Assembly (NCBI RefSeq): GCF_013387495.1
Contig: NZ_JABZEE010000025.1
Coordinates: 1 to 64,000 of the forward strand
Length of the DNA: 64,000 nt
Direction: 5' to 3'
Origin: Streptomyces sp. PKU-EA00015
GTDB lineage: Bacteria > Actinomycetota > Actinomycetes > Streptomycetales > Streptomycetaceae
In this document: positions 7,556-15,807 of the stretch, one piece after another
Numbering within the stretch: position 1 is the first letter of the stretch
How the letters are laid out: every line of letters begins with the position of its first letter
Translations under genes and position numbers: made by a program
Notes under the pieces: model-generated
What the model saw: only the letters and a program-made list of their open reading frames with translations
Databases searched by the model: none
What the model was told of the DNA's origin: nothing

Positions 7556-9046
7556 TCAGGCGTAGCGCTCCCGGAGCCTGTACTTGAGCACCTTCCGCAG
7601 CGTCTCGTTGCGGGGCAGGGCGTCCACCACCTCCAGTTGTTCCGGCAGTTTGTGCACCGCCAGGCCCGATGTCCGCAGGTGGGAACGGAGTTCCCCGAGC
7701 GTGGGGTCGTCCGCGTCCCGGGCCCGTTCGACCACCGCGCAGACGCGCTCGCCGCGTTCCGCGTCGGGCAGTCCGATCACCGCGGCGTCGCCCACCGCCG
7801 GATGCGTGTGCAGCAGGTCCTCGATCTCCTGGGCCGAGATGTTCTCGCCCTTGCGGATGATCACGTCCTTGGCCCGGCCGGTGAGCACGAGGTGGCCGCT
7901 GTCGGTGAGGTGGCCGAGGTCGCCCGTCCGCAGGAAGCCCTCGGAGTCGAACGGGCCCTCCGTGGCCCCCAGATATCCCTGGCAGACGGCCTCGCCGCGG
8001 AGCCGGATCTCGCCGTCGACGATGCGGATCTCCATCCCGGCGGGCGGCCGGCCCTCGGTGCGGGCGAGGTTCTCGGCGGTGTCCTCGGGCGCGTTCATGG
8101 TGATCATGGGGACCTCGGTCATGCCGTAGCCGTGGGTGAGCGCGCAGCCCAGCTCACGGACGACGGCGTGGTACAGCTCCGGCGGCTTGGGCGCGCCGCC
8201 GCCCGCGAGCAGCCGCAGGGTCGGGATGAGCTTCTCGCCGGGCCGCTTGCGCTGTTCGGCGAGGAACATCGCGTAGAACGCGGTGGAGCCGCCGGCCGTC
8301 GTGACGCCGTGCCTACGGTACTCGGCCAGCGCGTCGGGCAGCGCGAACCGCTCGAAGAGGACCGCCGGGAACCCGTACAGCAGCAGCATCACGAGGTAGT
8401 CCGGGCCGCCGATGTGCGCGAAGGGAAAGGCGATCGAGCCGACGTCGTCGGAGGTCAGGCGCAGCGCGTGGGCGAGACACGAGCCGCCCGCGATCAGGGA
8501 GCGGTCCGTGTGCAGGACGCCCTTCGGGTCGGACGTGGTGCCGGAGGTCCAGTAGATCCAGCGCACGTCGGTCCCCGACGAGGGCGGCTCGGGCAGCACC
8601 GCCGGGTCGCCGTCGGGCAGTGTCCCGTACGCCTCGAAGACGCCGCGCGCCCCGAGCCGTCCGGCCATCGCCGTGTGGTCGAAGCCCCGCCACTCGCCGG
8701 GCACGGCGAAGAACTCCGCCTGGGACTCGCGCAGCGCGAAGCCGGTCTCGCGGTCCCGGTAGAAGGGGATCACGGGGCTCTGCACGGCGCCGATCCTGGC
8801 GAGGGCTACGGTCAGCAGCACGGTCTCGATGCGGGTGGGCAGTTGCCAGGCGACGACCGTGCCGGGACGCACCCCCATGCCGTACAGCCCGGCCGCGACC
8901 CGCTCGGCGCGCTCGCGCAGCCCGCCGAAGCTGAGGGTGCGCTCCTCCTGGAGGAGGACGGGGCGGCCCGGGGTCAGCGCGGCGCGCCGGTCGACGAGCT
9001 CCCACAGGGTGCGTGACGCGCCGAGTGCGTGTGCGGTCTCGTTCAT
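7556..9046 (-). CDS. AMP-forming acyl-CoA synthetase (cyclohexanecarboxylate-CoA ligase-like)
   Basis: 496 residues of the ANL superfamily. It should activate a carboxylic acid with ATP to acyl-AMP and then acyl-CoA. The P-loop-like A3 motif is YWTSGTTSDPKGVLH, A5 is THGYGMTEVP, A7 is LRTGDLG, A8 contains GRAKDVIIRKGENISAQEIE, and the C-terminal catalytic Lys lies in LRKVLKYRLRERY. The overall pattern (WQLPTRIE, IPFYRDRE) resembles AliA/short-chain cyclic-acid ligases; the true substrate is unknown. The start has GGAGG 7 nt upstream. A copy of the 15-bp palindrome lies 16 nt upstream of the start, so it belongs to the regulon. It is divergent from the amidohydrolase/dehydrogenase operon. Confidence 0.92.
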   Translation of the reverse strand: MNETAHALGASRTLWELVDRRAALTPGRPVLLQEERTLSFGGLRERAERVAAGLYGMGVRPGTVVAWQLPTRIETVLLTVALARIGAVQSPVIPFYRDRETGFALRESQAEFFAVPGEWRGFDHTAMAGRLGARGVFEAYGTLPDGDPAVLPEPPSSGTDVRWIYWTSGTTSDPKGVLHTDRSLIAGGSCLAHALRLTSDDVGSIAFPFAHIGGPDYLVMLLLYGFPAVLFERFALPDALAEYRRHGVTTAGGSTAFYAMFLAEQRKRPGEKLIPTLRLLAGGGAPKPPELYHAVVRELGCALTHGYGMTEVPMITMNAPEDTAENLARTEGRPPAGMEIRIVDGEIRLRGEAVCQGYLGATEGPFDSEGFLRTGDLGHLTDSGHLVLTGRAKDVIIRKGENISAQEIEDLLHTHPAVGDAAVIGLPDAERGERVCAVVERARDADDPTLGELRSHLRTSGLAVHKLPEQLEVVDALPRNETLRKVLKYRLRERYA

Positions 9047-9062
9047 CGCCGGACCTCCGTAA

Positions 9063-9077
9063 CTGACGCACAGTCAG
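9063..9077. promoter_or_regulatory. Regulon operator copy 1
   Basis: CTGACG-CAC-AGTCAG, one mismatch to CTGACG-N3-CGTCAG. It lies just upstream of the ribosome-binding site of the divergent acyl-CoA ligase gene, so a bound repressor would block that promoter. Confidence 0.75.
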
Positions 9078-9106
9078 ATAGTGCGCAGAGCGTAGGGCTC
9101 CGCGCC

Positions 9107-9135
9107 TTGTCGGTCCAGGGGTGCGGGACTAGCCT
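9107..9135 (+). promoter_or_regulatory. Candidate promoter of the amidohydrolase/dehydrogenase operon
   Basis: TTGTCG (9107-9112) and TAGCCT (9130-9135) are separated by 17 bp, a good vegetative-type spacing. The predicted transcription start, about 9142, falls inside operator copy 2, as expected for repression by steric block. Confidence 0.5.
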
Positions 9136-9140
9136 GGAAG

Positions 9141-9155
9141 CTGACGACCCGTCAG
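9141..9155. promoter_or_regulatory. Regulon operator copy 2
   Basis: CTGACG-ACC-CGTCAG, a perfect 15-bp inverted repeat, 33 nt upstream of the GTG of the first amidohydrolase and over the predicted transcription start. Confidence 0.85.
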
Positions 9156-9188
9156 AAACGGTCGAACCCGTCCGCAGCGGAGGCCCCG

Positions 9189-10382
9189 GTGGAACAGGAA
9201 CTGCCCCGGATCGTGAGCGTCGACGACCATGTGATCGAGCCCGCGCACCTCTTCGAGACCTGGCTGCCGGCCCGGTACCGCGACCGCGGGCCCAAGCCGC
9301 TGACCGCGGGCATCGGCGAGCTCGCCTACGTGGGCGGCAAGTACCGCATCACGATGGACCCGGACGGGCCGCCGGCCGACTGGTGGATCTACGAGGACCT
9401 GAAGTTCCCGTACAAACGCAACATCGCCGCCGTCGGCTTCGACCGCGACGACATGACGCTGGAGGGCATCACACGCGCGGAGATGCGCCCCGGGTGCTGG
9501 GACCCGAAGGAACGGCTCAAGGACATGGATCTCAACCATGTCGAGGCGTCCCTGTGCTTCCCCACCTTCCCCCGCTTCTGCGGGCAGACCTTCGCCGAGG
9601 CCCACGACAAGGAGGTCGCCCTCGCCTGCGTCCGCGCCTACAACGACTGGATGGTCGAGGAGTGGTGCGGCGACAGCGGCGGCCGGCTCGTCCCCCTGTG
9701 CATCGTCCCGCTGTGGGACGTCGGCCTCGCGGTGGCGGAGATCCGGCGGAACGCCGCGCGGGGCGTGAAGGCGGTGACCTTCTCCGAGATCCCGACCCAC
9801 CTCGGGCTCCCGTCCATCCACTCCGGGTACTGGGACCCCTTCTTCGCCGCCTGCCAGGACACCGGCACAGTCGTCAACATGCACATCGGGTCCAGTTCCC
9901 AGATGCCCGCCGCGTCCCCCGACGCCCCGCCCGCCGTCCAGGCGTCGCTCAGCTTCAACAACGCCATGGCCTCGATGACGGACTTCCTCTTCAGCGGCGT
10001 CCTGGTGAGGTTCCCCCGGCTCACGCTCGCCTACAGCGAGGGACAGATGGGCTGGATCCCGTACGCCCTCGAACGGGCCGACGACGTGTGGGAGGAGCAC
10101 CGCGCCTGGGGCGGTGTGCGCGACCTGATCCCCGAACCGCCGTCCACCTACTACTACCGGCAGATCTTCTGCTGCTTCTTCCGTGACAAGCACGGCATCG
10201 CCTCGATCGACACCGTCGGCCGCGACAACGCCACCTTCGAGACCGACTACCCGCACGTCGACTCGACCTTCCCGCACACCAAGGAGGTCGCGCTCGACCA
10301 CGTGAAGGACCTCGACGACGAGACGGTGTACAAGCTCATGCGGGGCAACGCGATCCGCATGCTCGGCCTGGACCTCGTCTGA
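9189..10382 (+). CDS. Amidohydrolase-2 family metal-dependent hydrolase/decarboxylase
   Basis: 397 residues, a TIM-barrel protein of the amidohydrolase-2 group (relatives of ACMSD and gamma-resorcylate decarboxylase). Family landmarks are ISVDDHVIEP-type N-terminal ligands (here VSVDDHVIEP), SLCFPTFPRFCGQTF, RAYNDWMVEEWCG, the metal-binding histidine in VVNMHIGSSS, and the C-terminal ETDYPHVDSTFP Asp/His pair. The start is GTG with GGAGG 5 nt upstream. It is first in an operon: its TGA overlaps the ATG of the next gene by one base. A close paralogue lies at 44.4 kb, also under the palindrome. The reaction is unknown; C-C bond hydrolysis, lactonase or decarboxylase activity on an acyl-CoA-derived ring product are all possible. 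Confidence 0.9.
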   Translation: MEQELPRIVSVDDHVIEPAHLFETWLPARYRDRGPKPLTAGIGELAYVGGKYRITMDPDGPPADWWIYEDLKFPYKRNIAAVGFDRDDMTLEGITRAEMRPGCWDPKERLKDMDLNHVEASLCFPTFPRFCGQTFAEAHDKEVALACVRAYNDWMVEEWCGDSGGRLVPLCIVPLWDVGLAVAEIRRNAARGVKAVTFSEIPTHLGLPSIHSGYWDPFFAACQDTGTVVNMHIGSSSQMPAASPDAPPAVQASLSFNNAMASMTDFLFSGVLVRFPRLTLAYSEGQMGWIPYALERADDVWEEHRAWGGVRDLIPEPPSTYYYRQIFCCFFRDKHGIASIDTVGRDNATFETDYPHVDSTFPHTKEVALDHVKDLDDETVYKLMRGNAIRMLGLDLV

Positions 10383-11515
10383 TGGACCTGGGCAGTACGG
10401 CCGAGGAGGAGGAGTTCCGGGCCCGGCTGCGCGCCTGGCTCGACGTCGCCCTCCCCAAGCTCCCGCCCGCACCGCCGCCGGAGGACTGGCCGGCCCGGCG
10501 CGCGTACGACACCGCCTGGCAGCGCGCGCTGTACGACGCCGGGTACGGGGACGTGCACACGAACGCCCCGCCGGCCCTGCGGCTGGTCTTCCTGGAGGAG
10601 ACGGAGCTCGCCGGCGCCCCCTACGTCGGCGCCAACTTCGTCGGACTGCTCCACGCCGGGCCCACCATCGCCGCCGAGGGCACTCCCGGACAGCGGGAGC
10701 GCTGGCTGACGCCGATCCTGCGCGGCGACGAGATCTGGTGCCAGGGCTTCAGCGAACCGGACGCCGGCTCCGACCTCGCCTCGCTGCGCACCCGCGCCGT
10801 GCGCGACGGCGACGACTATGTCGTGACCGGCTCCAAGATCTGGACCTCGCACGCGGAGGTCGCCGACTGGTGCGAACTCCTCGTCCGCACCGGCTCCGAC
10901 ACCTGCGGACACCGCGGCATCACCTGGCTCGCCATGCCGATGGACGCCCCTGGCATCACCGTGCGGCCGCTGCGCACCCTTGCCGGATCGGCCGAGTTCG
11001 CCGAGGTGTTCCTCGACGAGGTGCGGGTGCCGGCGGACAACCGGGTGGGGGAGGAGAACGACGGCTGGCGGGTCACCATGATCACGCTCTCCTTCGAGCG
11101 CGGCACCGCCTTCGCCGGAGAGGTCGTCGCCTGCCGCCGCACCCTGGCCCGTCTGGCCCGCGCGGCCCGCGACAACGGCCGCTGGGACGACGCCGTGCTG
11201 CGTCGCAGACTCGGCAGGCTGAACGCCGAGTTCGCCGCCCTGTGGAGGCTCGTCCAGTGGAACGTGAGCGAGGCCTCCGCCACCGGCGGCGTCCCGGGCA
11301 CCGGCGGCTCCGTCTTCAAGCTCCGTTACTCGCACGCCCGTCAGGAGCTCTACGACGCGGCCGCCGACGTCCTCGGCCCCGACGCGTTCGACCTCGGCCA
11401 CGACTGGACACGCGACCGGCTCTCCTCCCTGTCGTACACGATCGCCGCCGGCACCTCGCAGATCCAGCGGAACATCGTCGCCGAGCGGATACTCGGCCTG
11501 CCGAAGGGGCGCTGA
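10382..11515 (+). CDS. Acyl-CoA dehydrogenase, large partner of a pair
   Basis: 377 residues. The FAD-dependent acyl-CoA dehydrogenase signatures are EIWCQGFSEPDAGSDLAS and the C-terminal FAD/catalytic loop SYTIAAGTSQIQRNIVAERILGLP. The Glu that is the catalytic base in many MCAD-type enzymes at the GTSQIQ segment is Ala here, so the base must come from elsewhere in the fold or from the partner subunit. It starts 1 nt into the amidohydrolase stop and itself overlaps the next dehydrogenase gene by one base (TGATG). Adjacent unlike dehydrogenase genes are typical of the alpha2beta2 enzymes of actinobacterial steroid side-chain degradation (FadE26/27 and FadE28/29 type), so a heterotetramer is likely. 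Confidence 0.92.
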   Translation: MDLGSTAEEEEFRARLRAWLDVALPKLPPAPPPEDWPARRAYDTAWQRALYDAGYGDVHTNAPPALRLVFLEETELAGAPYVGANFVGLLHAGPTIAAEGTPGQRERWLTPILRGDEIWCQGFSEPDAGSDLASLRTRAVRDGDDYVVTGSKIWTSHAEVADWCELLVRTGSDTCGHRGITWLAMPMDAPGITVRPLRTLAGSAEFAEVFLDEVRVPADNRVGEENDGWRVTMITLSFERGTAFAGEVVACRRTLARLARAARDNGRWDDAVLRRRLGRLNAEFAALWRLVQWNVSEASATGGVPGTGGSVFKLRYSHARQELYDAAADVLGPDAFDLGHDWTRDRLSSLSYTIAAGTSQIQRNIVAERILGLPKGR

Positions 11516-12390
11516 TGGACTTCCGGCTCACCGACGACCAGCGGGCCCTGCGCGCGGGCGTGCGTGCCCTGCTGTCGGCCCGCTTCGGGCGCGATGCGCT
11601 GCGCGCCGCCGTGGCGGAGCCCCGGCTCGACCGCGGGCTGTGGCGGGAGTTGGGGGCCGCCGGATTCTTCTCCCTGCGGCTTCCGGAGGCGGACGGCGGC
11701 GTCGGACTGGGCCTTGCGGAGGCGGTTCTCGCCTTCGAGGAGGCCGGCCGGGCCCTGCTGCCGGGCCCGTTGGTCGCCACGCACCTCGCGGCGGGCCGGA
11801 TCCCCGGCGCCGCCACCGGCGAGACGGTCGTCACCGCGTCCGACGGCGCGCTCGTGCCCTGGCTGGACGCCGCCGACGCCGTTCTCGGGGAACTCACCGA
11901 CCCCGTGCCCGTGCGGTCCCTCGACCCGCTGACGCCCCTGCACCGGGACACCGGCGGGCGCGGCGGGCCGCCCGATCCCGTCGCGGTGCTGCTCACCGCC
12001 GCCGAACAGCTCGGTTCGGCTGCCGGCACGACGGACACGGCCGCTCGATACGCCCGCGAACGCACCCAGTTCGGCCGGCCCATCGGCTCCTTCCAGGCCG
12101 TGGCGCACCTGTGCGCCGGCATGCTCGTCCGCACGGAGGTCGCCCGCTGCGCCGTCTACGCCGCGGCCGTCACCGCCGACCCCGTCGACATCGGCGGAGC
12201 CAAACTCCTCGCCGACGACGCGGCCGTGCAGGGGGCCCGGGACTGTCTCCAGGTCTTCGGCGGGATGGGCTTCACCTGGGAGTCGGACGTCCATCTCCAC
12301 CTCAAGCGTGCCTGGTTGCGGGCCGGGACGTGGCTCACGGCGGCGGAGGCGGAGGAGACGCAGGCGCAGGCATTGGCCTCAGCACTGTGA
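11515..12390 (+). CDS. Acyl-CoA dehydrogenase, short partner of a pair
   Basis: 291 residues, about 90 shorter than a complete acyl-CoA dehydrogenase. The N-terminal helical domain (FRLTDDQRALRAGVRALL) and the C-terminal helical domain (ARERTQFGRPIGSFQAVAH, QVFGGMGFTWESDVHLHLKRA) are present. The middle beta domain is strongly reduced, to about residues 90-150. Such short partners are known in heteromeric dehydrogenases, where only one subunit builds the full FAD and active site. It is translationally coupled to the previous gene by a TGATG overlap. It is the last gene of the operon; the next gene is separated by 377 bp. Confidence 0.9.
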   Translation: MDFRLTDDQRALRAGVRALLSARFGRDALRAAVAEPRLDRGLWRELGAAGFFSLRLPEADGGVGLGLAEAVLAFEEAGRALLPGPLVATHLAAGRIPGAATGETVVTASDGALVPWLDAADAVLGELTDPVPVRSLDPLTPLHRDTGGRGGPPDPVAVLLTAAEQLGSAAGTTDTAARYARERTQFGRPIGSFQAVAHLCAGMLVRTEVARCAVYAAAVTADPVDIGGAKLLADDAAVQGARDCLQVFGGMGFTWESDVHLHLKRAWLRAGTWLTAAEAEETQAQALASAL

Positions 12391-12767
12391 AGAGTCACCG
12401 AGCGTCGATATCGGGTTGTGTCCTTCGGGCGACTCGTCACGGCCCGGAGTCGTCGTGCCGCTCCGGTACGCTCCATCAGATGCGAGTCGCTGCGAGGACG
12501 AGGCGTCACGGTGCGGCCGGCCCGGCCGGTCCGGTCCTGCCGATGCGCGCTGATCGGCCGGTGCGTGTGCGGACTGCGAGCCTGTGTTCGACTCCCCGCG
12601 AGGTGCGTCGCACAGTATGCACCATGGGTACTCCGTCACGCTGGAATATGCCCGAAGCGCTTGTTGTGGTGACAGAACGTCAACGATGCTGTGCTGCAAG
12701 GGAATCACGTTCCGTGATGGCTGTGAGGCGCAAGGCGATGTGTCCGCCGGTTCGGATGGTGTGAGCG
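12391..12767. other. Intergenic stretch of 377 bp
   Basis: No convincing coding frame: the open frames lack the strong G/C third-position bias of neighbours and resemble nothing known. The only structured element I see is the palindrome at 12704-12718. A promoter for the RsbW-like gene should lie here. Confidence 0.6.
12704..12718. promoter_or_regulatory. 15-bp palindrome upstream of the RsbW-like gene
   Basis: ATCACG-TTC-CGTGAT is a perfect inverted repeat, 49 nt upstream of the GTG. It has the 6-3-6 layout of the regulon operator but a different sequence, so it would bind another regulator. No regulator is known for it. Confidence 0.4.
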
Positions 12768-13271
12768 GTGCAGGTGCTTCAGGTGCAGTTGGAGGTCGGG
12801 CCCGATCCCGCGGAGGTGGGGCGGGCGCGCAGGTGGGCCCGTTCACGCCTCGTGCGGTCAGGGGTGGGTGACGACGAGGCGCTGGCCGAGACGTTGATCC
12901 TGCTGATCTCGGAGCTCGTGACCAACGCCGTGGTGCACACGGGGTGTCCGGCGGTGCTGCGGATGCTGTTCGGCGGCAGTCCTGCGGAGGTGGGGACCGT
13001 GCGGGTCGAGGTCGCGGACAGCAGCGCCTGCCCGCCCCTCCGCCGGCGCGCGGAGGGTGAGGACACGAACGGCCGCGGGCTCGAACTCGTCGACGGGCTC
13101 GCGGATCGCTGGGGCTGGCGTGCGGAGGGCGCAGGCAAGTCCATCTGGTGCGAGGTGGACCGATGTCCCCATCCCGTACGGGAGGCGCCGCACGCGGGGC
13201 CGCGCGTGCACGAGGTGGCGTACGGGATCGAGTCGTACGGCACGCTGCGCGCGACGGCGCGCGGTGCCTGA
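12768..13271 (+). CDS. RsbW-like ATP-binding anti-sigma kinase (HATPase_c_2)
   Basis: 167 residues. The N box of the GHKL ATPase fold is visible as ILLISELVTNAVVHTG, the G1 box region as VRVEVADSS and the G2 region as TNGRGLELVDGLADRWGW. Streptomycetes carry dozens of these single-domain kinases, which bind and phosphorylate STAS proteins or hold sigma factors. GTG 12768 is chosen as the start because the preceding frame lacks coding character. It is a lone transcription unit ending in a hairpin shared with the convergent cyclase gene. Its target cannot be read from sequence. Confidence 0.88.
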   Translation: MQVLQVQLEVGPDPAEVGRARRWARSRLVRSGVGDDEALAETLILLISELVTNAVVHTGCPAVLRMLFGGSPAEVGTVRVEVADSSACPPLRRRAEGEDTNGRGLELVDGLADRWGWRAEGAGKSIWCEVDRCPHPVREAPHAGPRVHEVAYGIESYGTLRATARGA

Positions 13272-13282
13272 CGCCTGAGGCC

Positions 13283-13301
13283 GGCCGTCTAGAGGACGGC
13301 C
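13283..13301. terminator. Hairpin between convergent genes
   Basis: GGCCGTC-TAGAG-GACGGCC, a 7-bp stem. It contains the TAG stop of the cyclase gene in its loop and lies 12 nt after the stop of the RsbW-like gene, so it can serve both strands. Confidence 0.55.
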
Positions 13302-14215
13302 ACCGGAGCGACGGGCGTGCCGGTGCCGCCGACGAACGGTTCCGGCATGGCGCACAGCAGGAAGGCGTGACGCCCCTGCTCCGCGCAGGCCGCGGACAGC
13401 TCCTCCAGGTTCCAGTTCTGGCCCTGGAGCAGGCCCATCTCCACCAGGTGGAGCGCGTGCACGGGCAGCCAGAGGTCCTCGATCTCCGGCGGGAAGATCT
13501 CGAAGGCGAGCGTGTCGTTGGCGACGGCCGCGACGTCACGGGCGTGGAACCACTCGGGCGTGCGGACGGACAGGCCGGGCGAGGGGTAGCCGTAGCCGTG
13601 CCTGTCCCCCTCCAGCAGGCGTCGCATCTGTCCCGTCCGTACGAGGACGATGTCACCGGACCGGACCGTGACCCCGCCGAACTCCGCGGCCTCGTTCAGG
13701 TCCTCGGGCGTGACGGCGTGGTCGCCGGGCAGCGCGTCCACGCCCTTCGCGCGGGCCACGTCCAGCAGGACGCCCCGTGAGACGACCGGCGGGACGGTGC
13801 CGATGCCGCTGAAGCCGGCGCCGCCGTGGGGAGTGATGGAGGCGGCGGGGCGGCCGTTGTAGAGCACGCCCGAGTGCGAGACGTGGGGGAGCGCGTCCCA
13901 GTGCGTCGCGCACTGCAGCCCCATCGTCACCACGTCGTCGCTAGTGGCGACGGTGCCGGGCCCGAAGAGCTCCTGGTTGATCTGCACCATGGTGTGCAGG
14001 GGGTTGACGCGCCCCGGAATGACGCCGGTCTGGACGCCGTCCTGCCGGAGCGGGAGCGCGAGTGGGATGCGCAGCCCCTGCGTGACGGTGGCGACGGCGT
14101 CCCGCACGACGGCCGGGGTGATCAGGTTCAGTGTGCCGATCTCGTCGTCGGCCCCCCACCGACCCCAGTTGTTGACGCGTTTCGCGATCTCGTGGAACGC
14201 GGCCGGCAGGGACAT
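13289..14215 (-). CDS. Cyclase-family (kynurenine-formamidase-like) metal hydrolase
   Basis: 308 residues of the cyclase family (PF04199), metal-dependent hydrolases that include kynurenine formamidase and isatin hydrolase. The metal-binding motif usually written HxGTHxDxPxH appears as LQCATHWDALPHV, with the second His and the Asp kept but the first His and the Gly not visible. SRGVLLDVAR and GDIVLVRTGQ are further family landmarks. The start faces the SDR gene; operator copy 3 lies 45 nt upstream, so both directions are probably controlled. Ring-lactone or amide hydrolysis within the catabolic pathway is plausible but unproven. Confidence 0.88.
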   Translation of the reverse strand: MSLPAAFHEIAKRVNNWGRWGADDEIGTLNLITPAVVRDAVATVTQGLRIPLALPLRQDGVQTGVIPGRVNPLHTMVQINQELFGPGTVATSDDVVTMGLQCATHWDALPHVSHSGVLYNGRPAASITPHGGAGFSGIGTVPPVVSRGVLLDVARAKGVDALPGDHAVTPEDLNEAAEFGGVTVRSGDIVLVRTGQMRRLLEGDRHGYGYPSPGLSVRTPEWFHARDVAAVANDTLAFEIFPPEIEDLWLPVHALHLVEMGLLQGQNWNLEELSAACAEQGRHAFLLCAMPEPFVGGTGTPVAPVAVL

Positions 14216-14260
14216 GGCGCCTCCGGGGGCTTGTGCTCGGGTGTCCGACGGGCCAAGAAT

Positions 14261-14275
14261 CTAACGGTCCGTCAG
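14261..14275. promoter_or_regulatory. Regulon operator copy 3
   Basis: CTAACG-GTC-CGTCAG, one mismatch. The symmetry extends outward (AAT before, ATT after), making 21 bp. It lies between the divergent cyclase and SDR genes, 21 nt before the SDR start. Confidence 0.8.
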
Positions 14276-14296
14276 ATTATGCGGGAAGGGGCCGGC

Positions 14297-15211
14297 GTGG
14301 GGAACTTCTTGGCAGGCAAGGTGGTTGCCGTGACCGGCGCGGGACGCGGCATCGGCCGCGCGGTCGCCCGCGCCGCCGCGGCCGAGGGCGCGAGGGTCGT
14401 CGTCAACGACTACGGCGTCTCCGTCGCGGGCGGCGAACCGACGAGCGAGATAGCGGCGGGCGTCGTCAAGGAGATCGAGGCGGCGGGCGGCGACGCGGTC
14501 GCGGTCGCCGACGACATCTCCACGATGGCGGGCGGGCAGCGGGTCGTCGACGTCGCGCTGGAGCGGTACGGGCGGCTCGACGGGGTCGTGTGCGTGGCCG
14601 GGATCCTGCGCGAGCGGATGCTGTTCCACATGACCGAGGAGGAGTGGGACCCGGTGGTCGCCACCCATCTCAAGGGGACGTTCACCGTCTTCCGGGCGGC
14701 GTCCGCGGTGATGCGGCGGCAGGGAGCGGGCACGCTGATCGGCTTCACCAGCGGCAACCACCAGGGATCGGTGTCCCAGGCCAACTACGCGGCGGCGAAG
14801 GGCGGCGTCATTTCGCTGGTCCGCAGCGCGGCGCTCGGCCTCCACAAGTACGGCGTCACGGCGAACGCGGTGGCTCCCGTCGCCCGCACCCGCATGTCCG
14901 CGAACGTCCCCCTGGAACTCACCGAGATCGGCGACCCGGAGGACGTGGCGGCGCTCGTGGTCTACCTGCTCTCCGACGCCGCGCACGCGGAGGGCATCAC
15001 GGGCCAGGTGTACACGGTGGCCGGCCCCAAGATCGCGGTCTGGGCCCAGCCGAGAGAACTTCGCGCGGCGTACGCGGAGGGCGGCGCCTGGACGCCGGAA
15101 CGGATCGCGCGCACCCTCCCGGGCACGGTGGGCACGGACCCGATGCCGCTGCTGTCGCAGGTCGCCGCCATGTCCGCAGCGGCGGCGCAGGGAGCCCGCC
15201 CGAACGCGTGA
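14297..15211 (+). CDS. SDR oxidoreductase (HSD17B4/hydroxyacyl-CoA dehydrogenase-like)
   Basis: 304 residues. Classical short-chain dehydrogenase: NAD(P)-binding TGAGRGIGRAVA, active-site FTSGNH region and catalytic NYAAAKG (YxxxK). The segment GILRERMLFHMTEEEWDPV is typical of the (3R)-hydroxyacyl-CoA dehydrogenases of peroxisomal MFE-2 type and mycobacterial steroid-side-chain enzymes. A roughly 50-residue C-terminal extension follows the usual end. GTG 14297 has GGAAGGGG 5 nt upstream, so it is preferred over ATG 14279, which would overlap the operator. It is controlled by operator copy 3. Confidence 0.88.
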   Translation: MGNFLAGKVVAVTGAGRGIGRAVARAAAAEGARVVVNDYGVSVAGGEPTSEIAAGVVKEIEAAGGDAVAVADDISTMAGGQRVVDVALERYGRLDGVVCVAGILRERMLFHMTEEEWDPVVATHLKGTFTVFRAASAVMRRQGAGTLIGFTSGNHQGSVSQANYAAAKGGVISLVRSAALGLHKYGVTANAVAPVARTRMSANVPLELTEIGDPEDVAALVVYLLSDAAHAEGITGQVYTVAGPKIAVWAQPRELRAAYAEGGAWTPERIARTLPGTVGTDPMPLLSQVAAMSAAAAQGARPNA

Positions 15212-15366
15212 CCCCGGCGGCCGTGCCGAGGCCCGCCGGCGCAGGCCGGCACCTCCCGTGCATGGCCCGGCGGGCGTACGGGTGCGGTGGCTGTCCGCGC
15301 GAGCGCCGTACCCGCGGCGGAAAGGGCGGGCGGGAAGGACCCGAGTCAATGACAGGAGTACACCCC

Positions 15367-15807
15367 ATGGACGTCGGCGCCGGCAGCAGTGACCCCGGCT
15401 TCGCGCAGGAACCGAGGGACGTCGTACGCGCCGCTGTGGACAGCGGTGCCTTCGCCCGTGACCCCGTCCTGCGGCACCGCCTCGGCCGGCAGTGGGCCGA
15501 GTTGCGCACCTTGCGCTGGAACGCGCTGCGCACGTTGGGCAGTCCACCGGCGCAGGACTGCGGGGCGCCGAACGTCGCCAAGCGCCTGTGGGCCCGCCGG
15601 CGGCTCGGCGGGCTCGCCGTCGATGCGCGCGGCGCCGCCGCCACCGCCGGGCCGGGGCCGCGGGCCCCGGACGCGTACGAACTCCACGACCACGAGCGCC
15701 TGTTCCTCTTCGGCCGGGCCGACACCGTCCAAGGCGGCTCGGACGAGATCCGGCGCCCCGTCGTCGCCGAGCGCGTGCTCGGCCTGCCCAAGGAGCCGAG
15801 GCCATGA
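15367..15807 (+). pseudogene. C-terminal fragment of an acyl-CoA dehydrogenase
   Basis: 146 residues that match only the C-terminal helical domain of acyl-CoA dehydrogenases: RLGRQWAELRTLRWNALRTLG, the NVAKRLWARRRLGGLAVD helix and the terminal DTVQGGSDEIRRPVVAERVLG loop. About 250 residues carrying the N-terminal and FAD-binding beta domains are missing, and nothing upstream restores them. Yet it has a good start (AGGAG 9 nt before ATG 15367), strong codon bias and a four-base ATGA overlap with the next gene, so it is still translated in an operon. It may be a remnant, or a cut-down partner subunit. The Glu of the usual GTSEIQR loop is changed to GGSDEIR. Confidence 0.75.
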
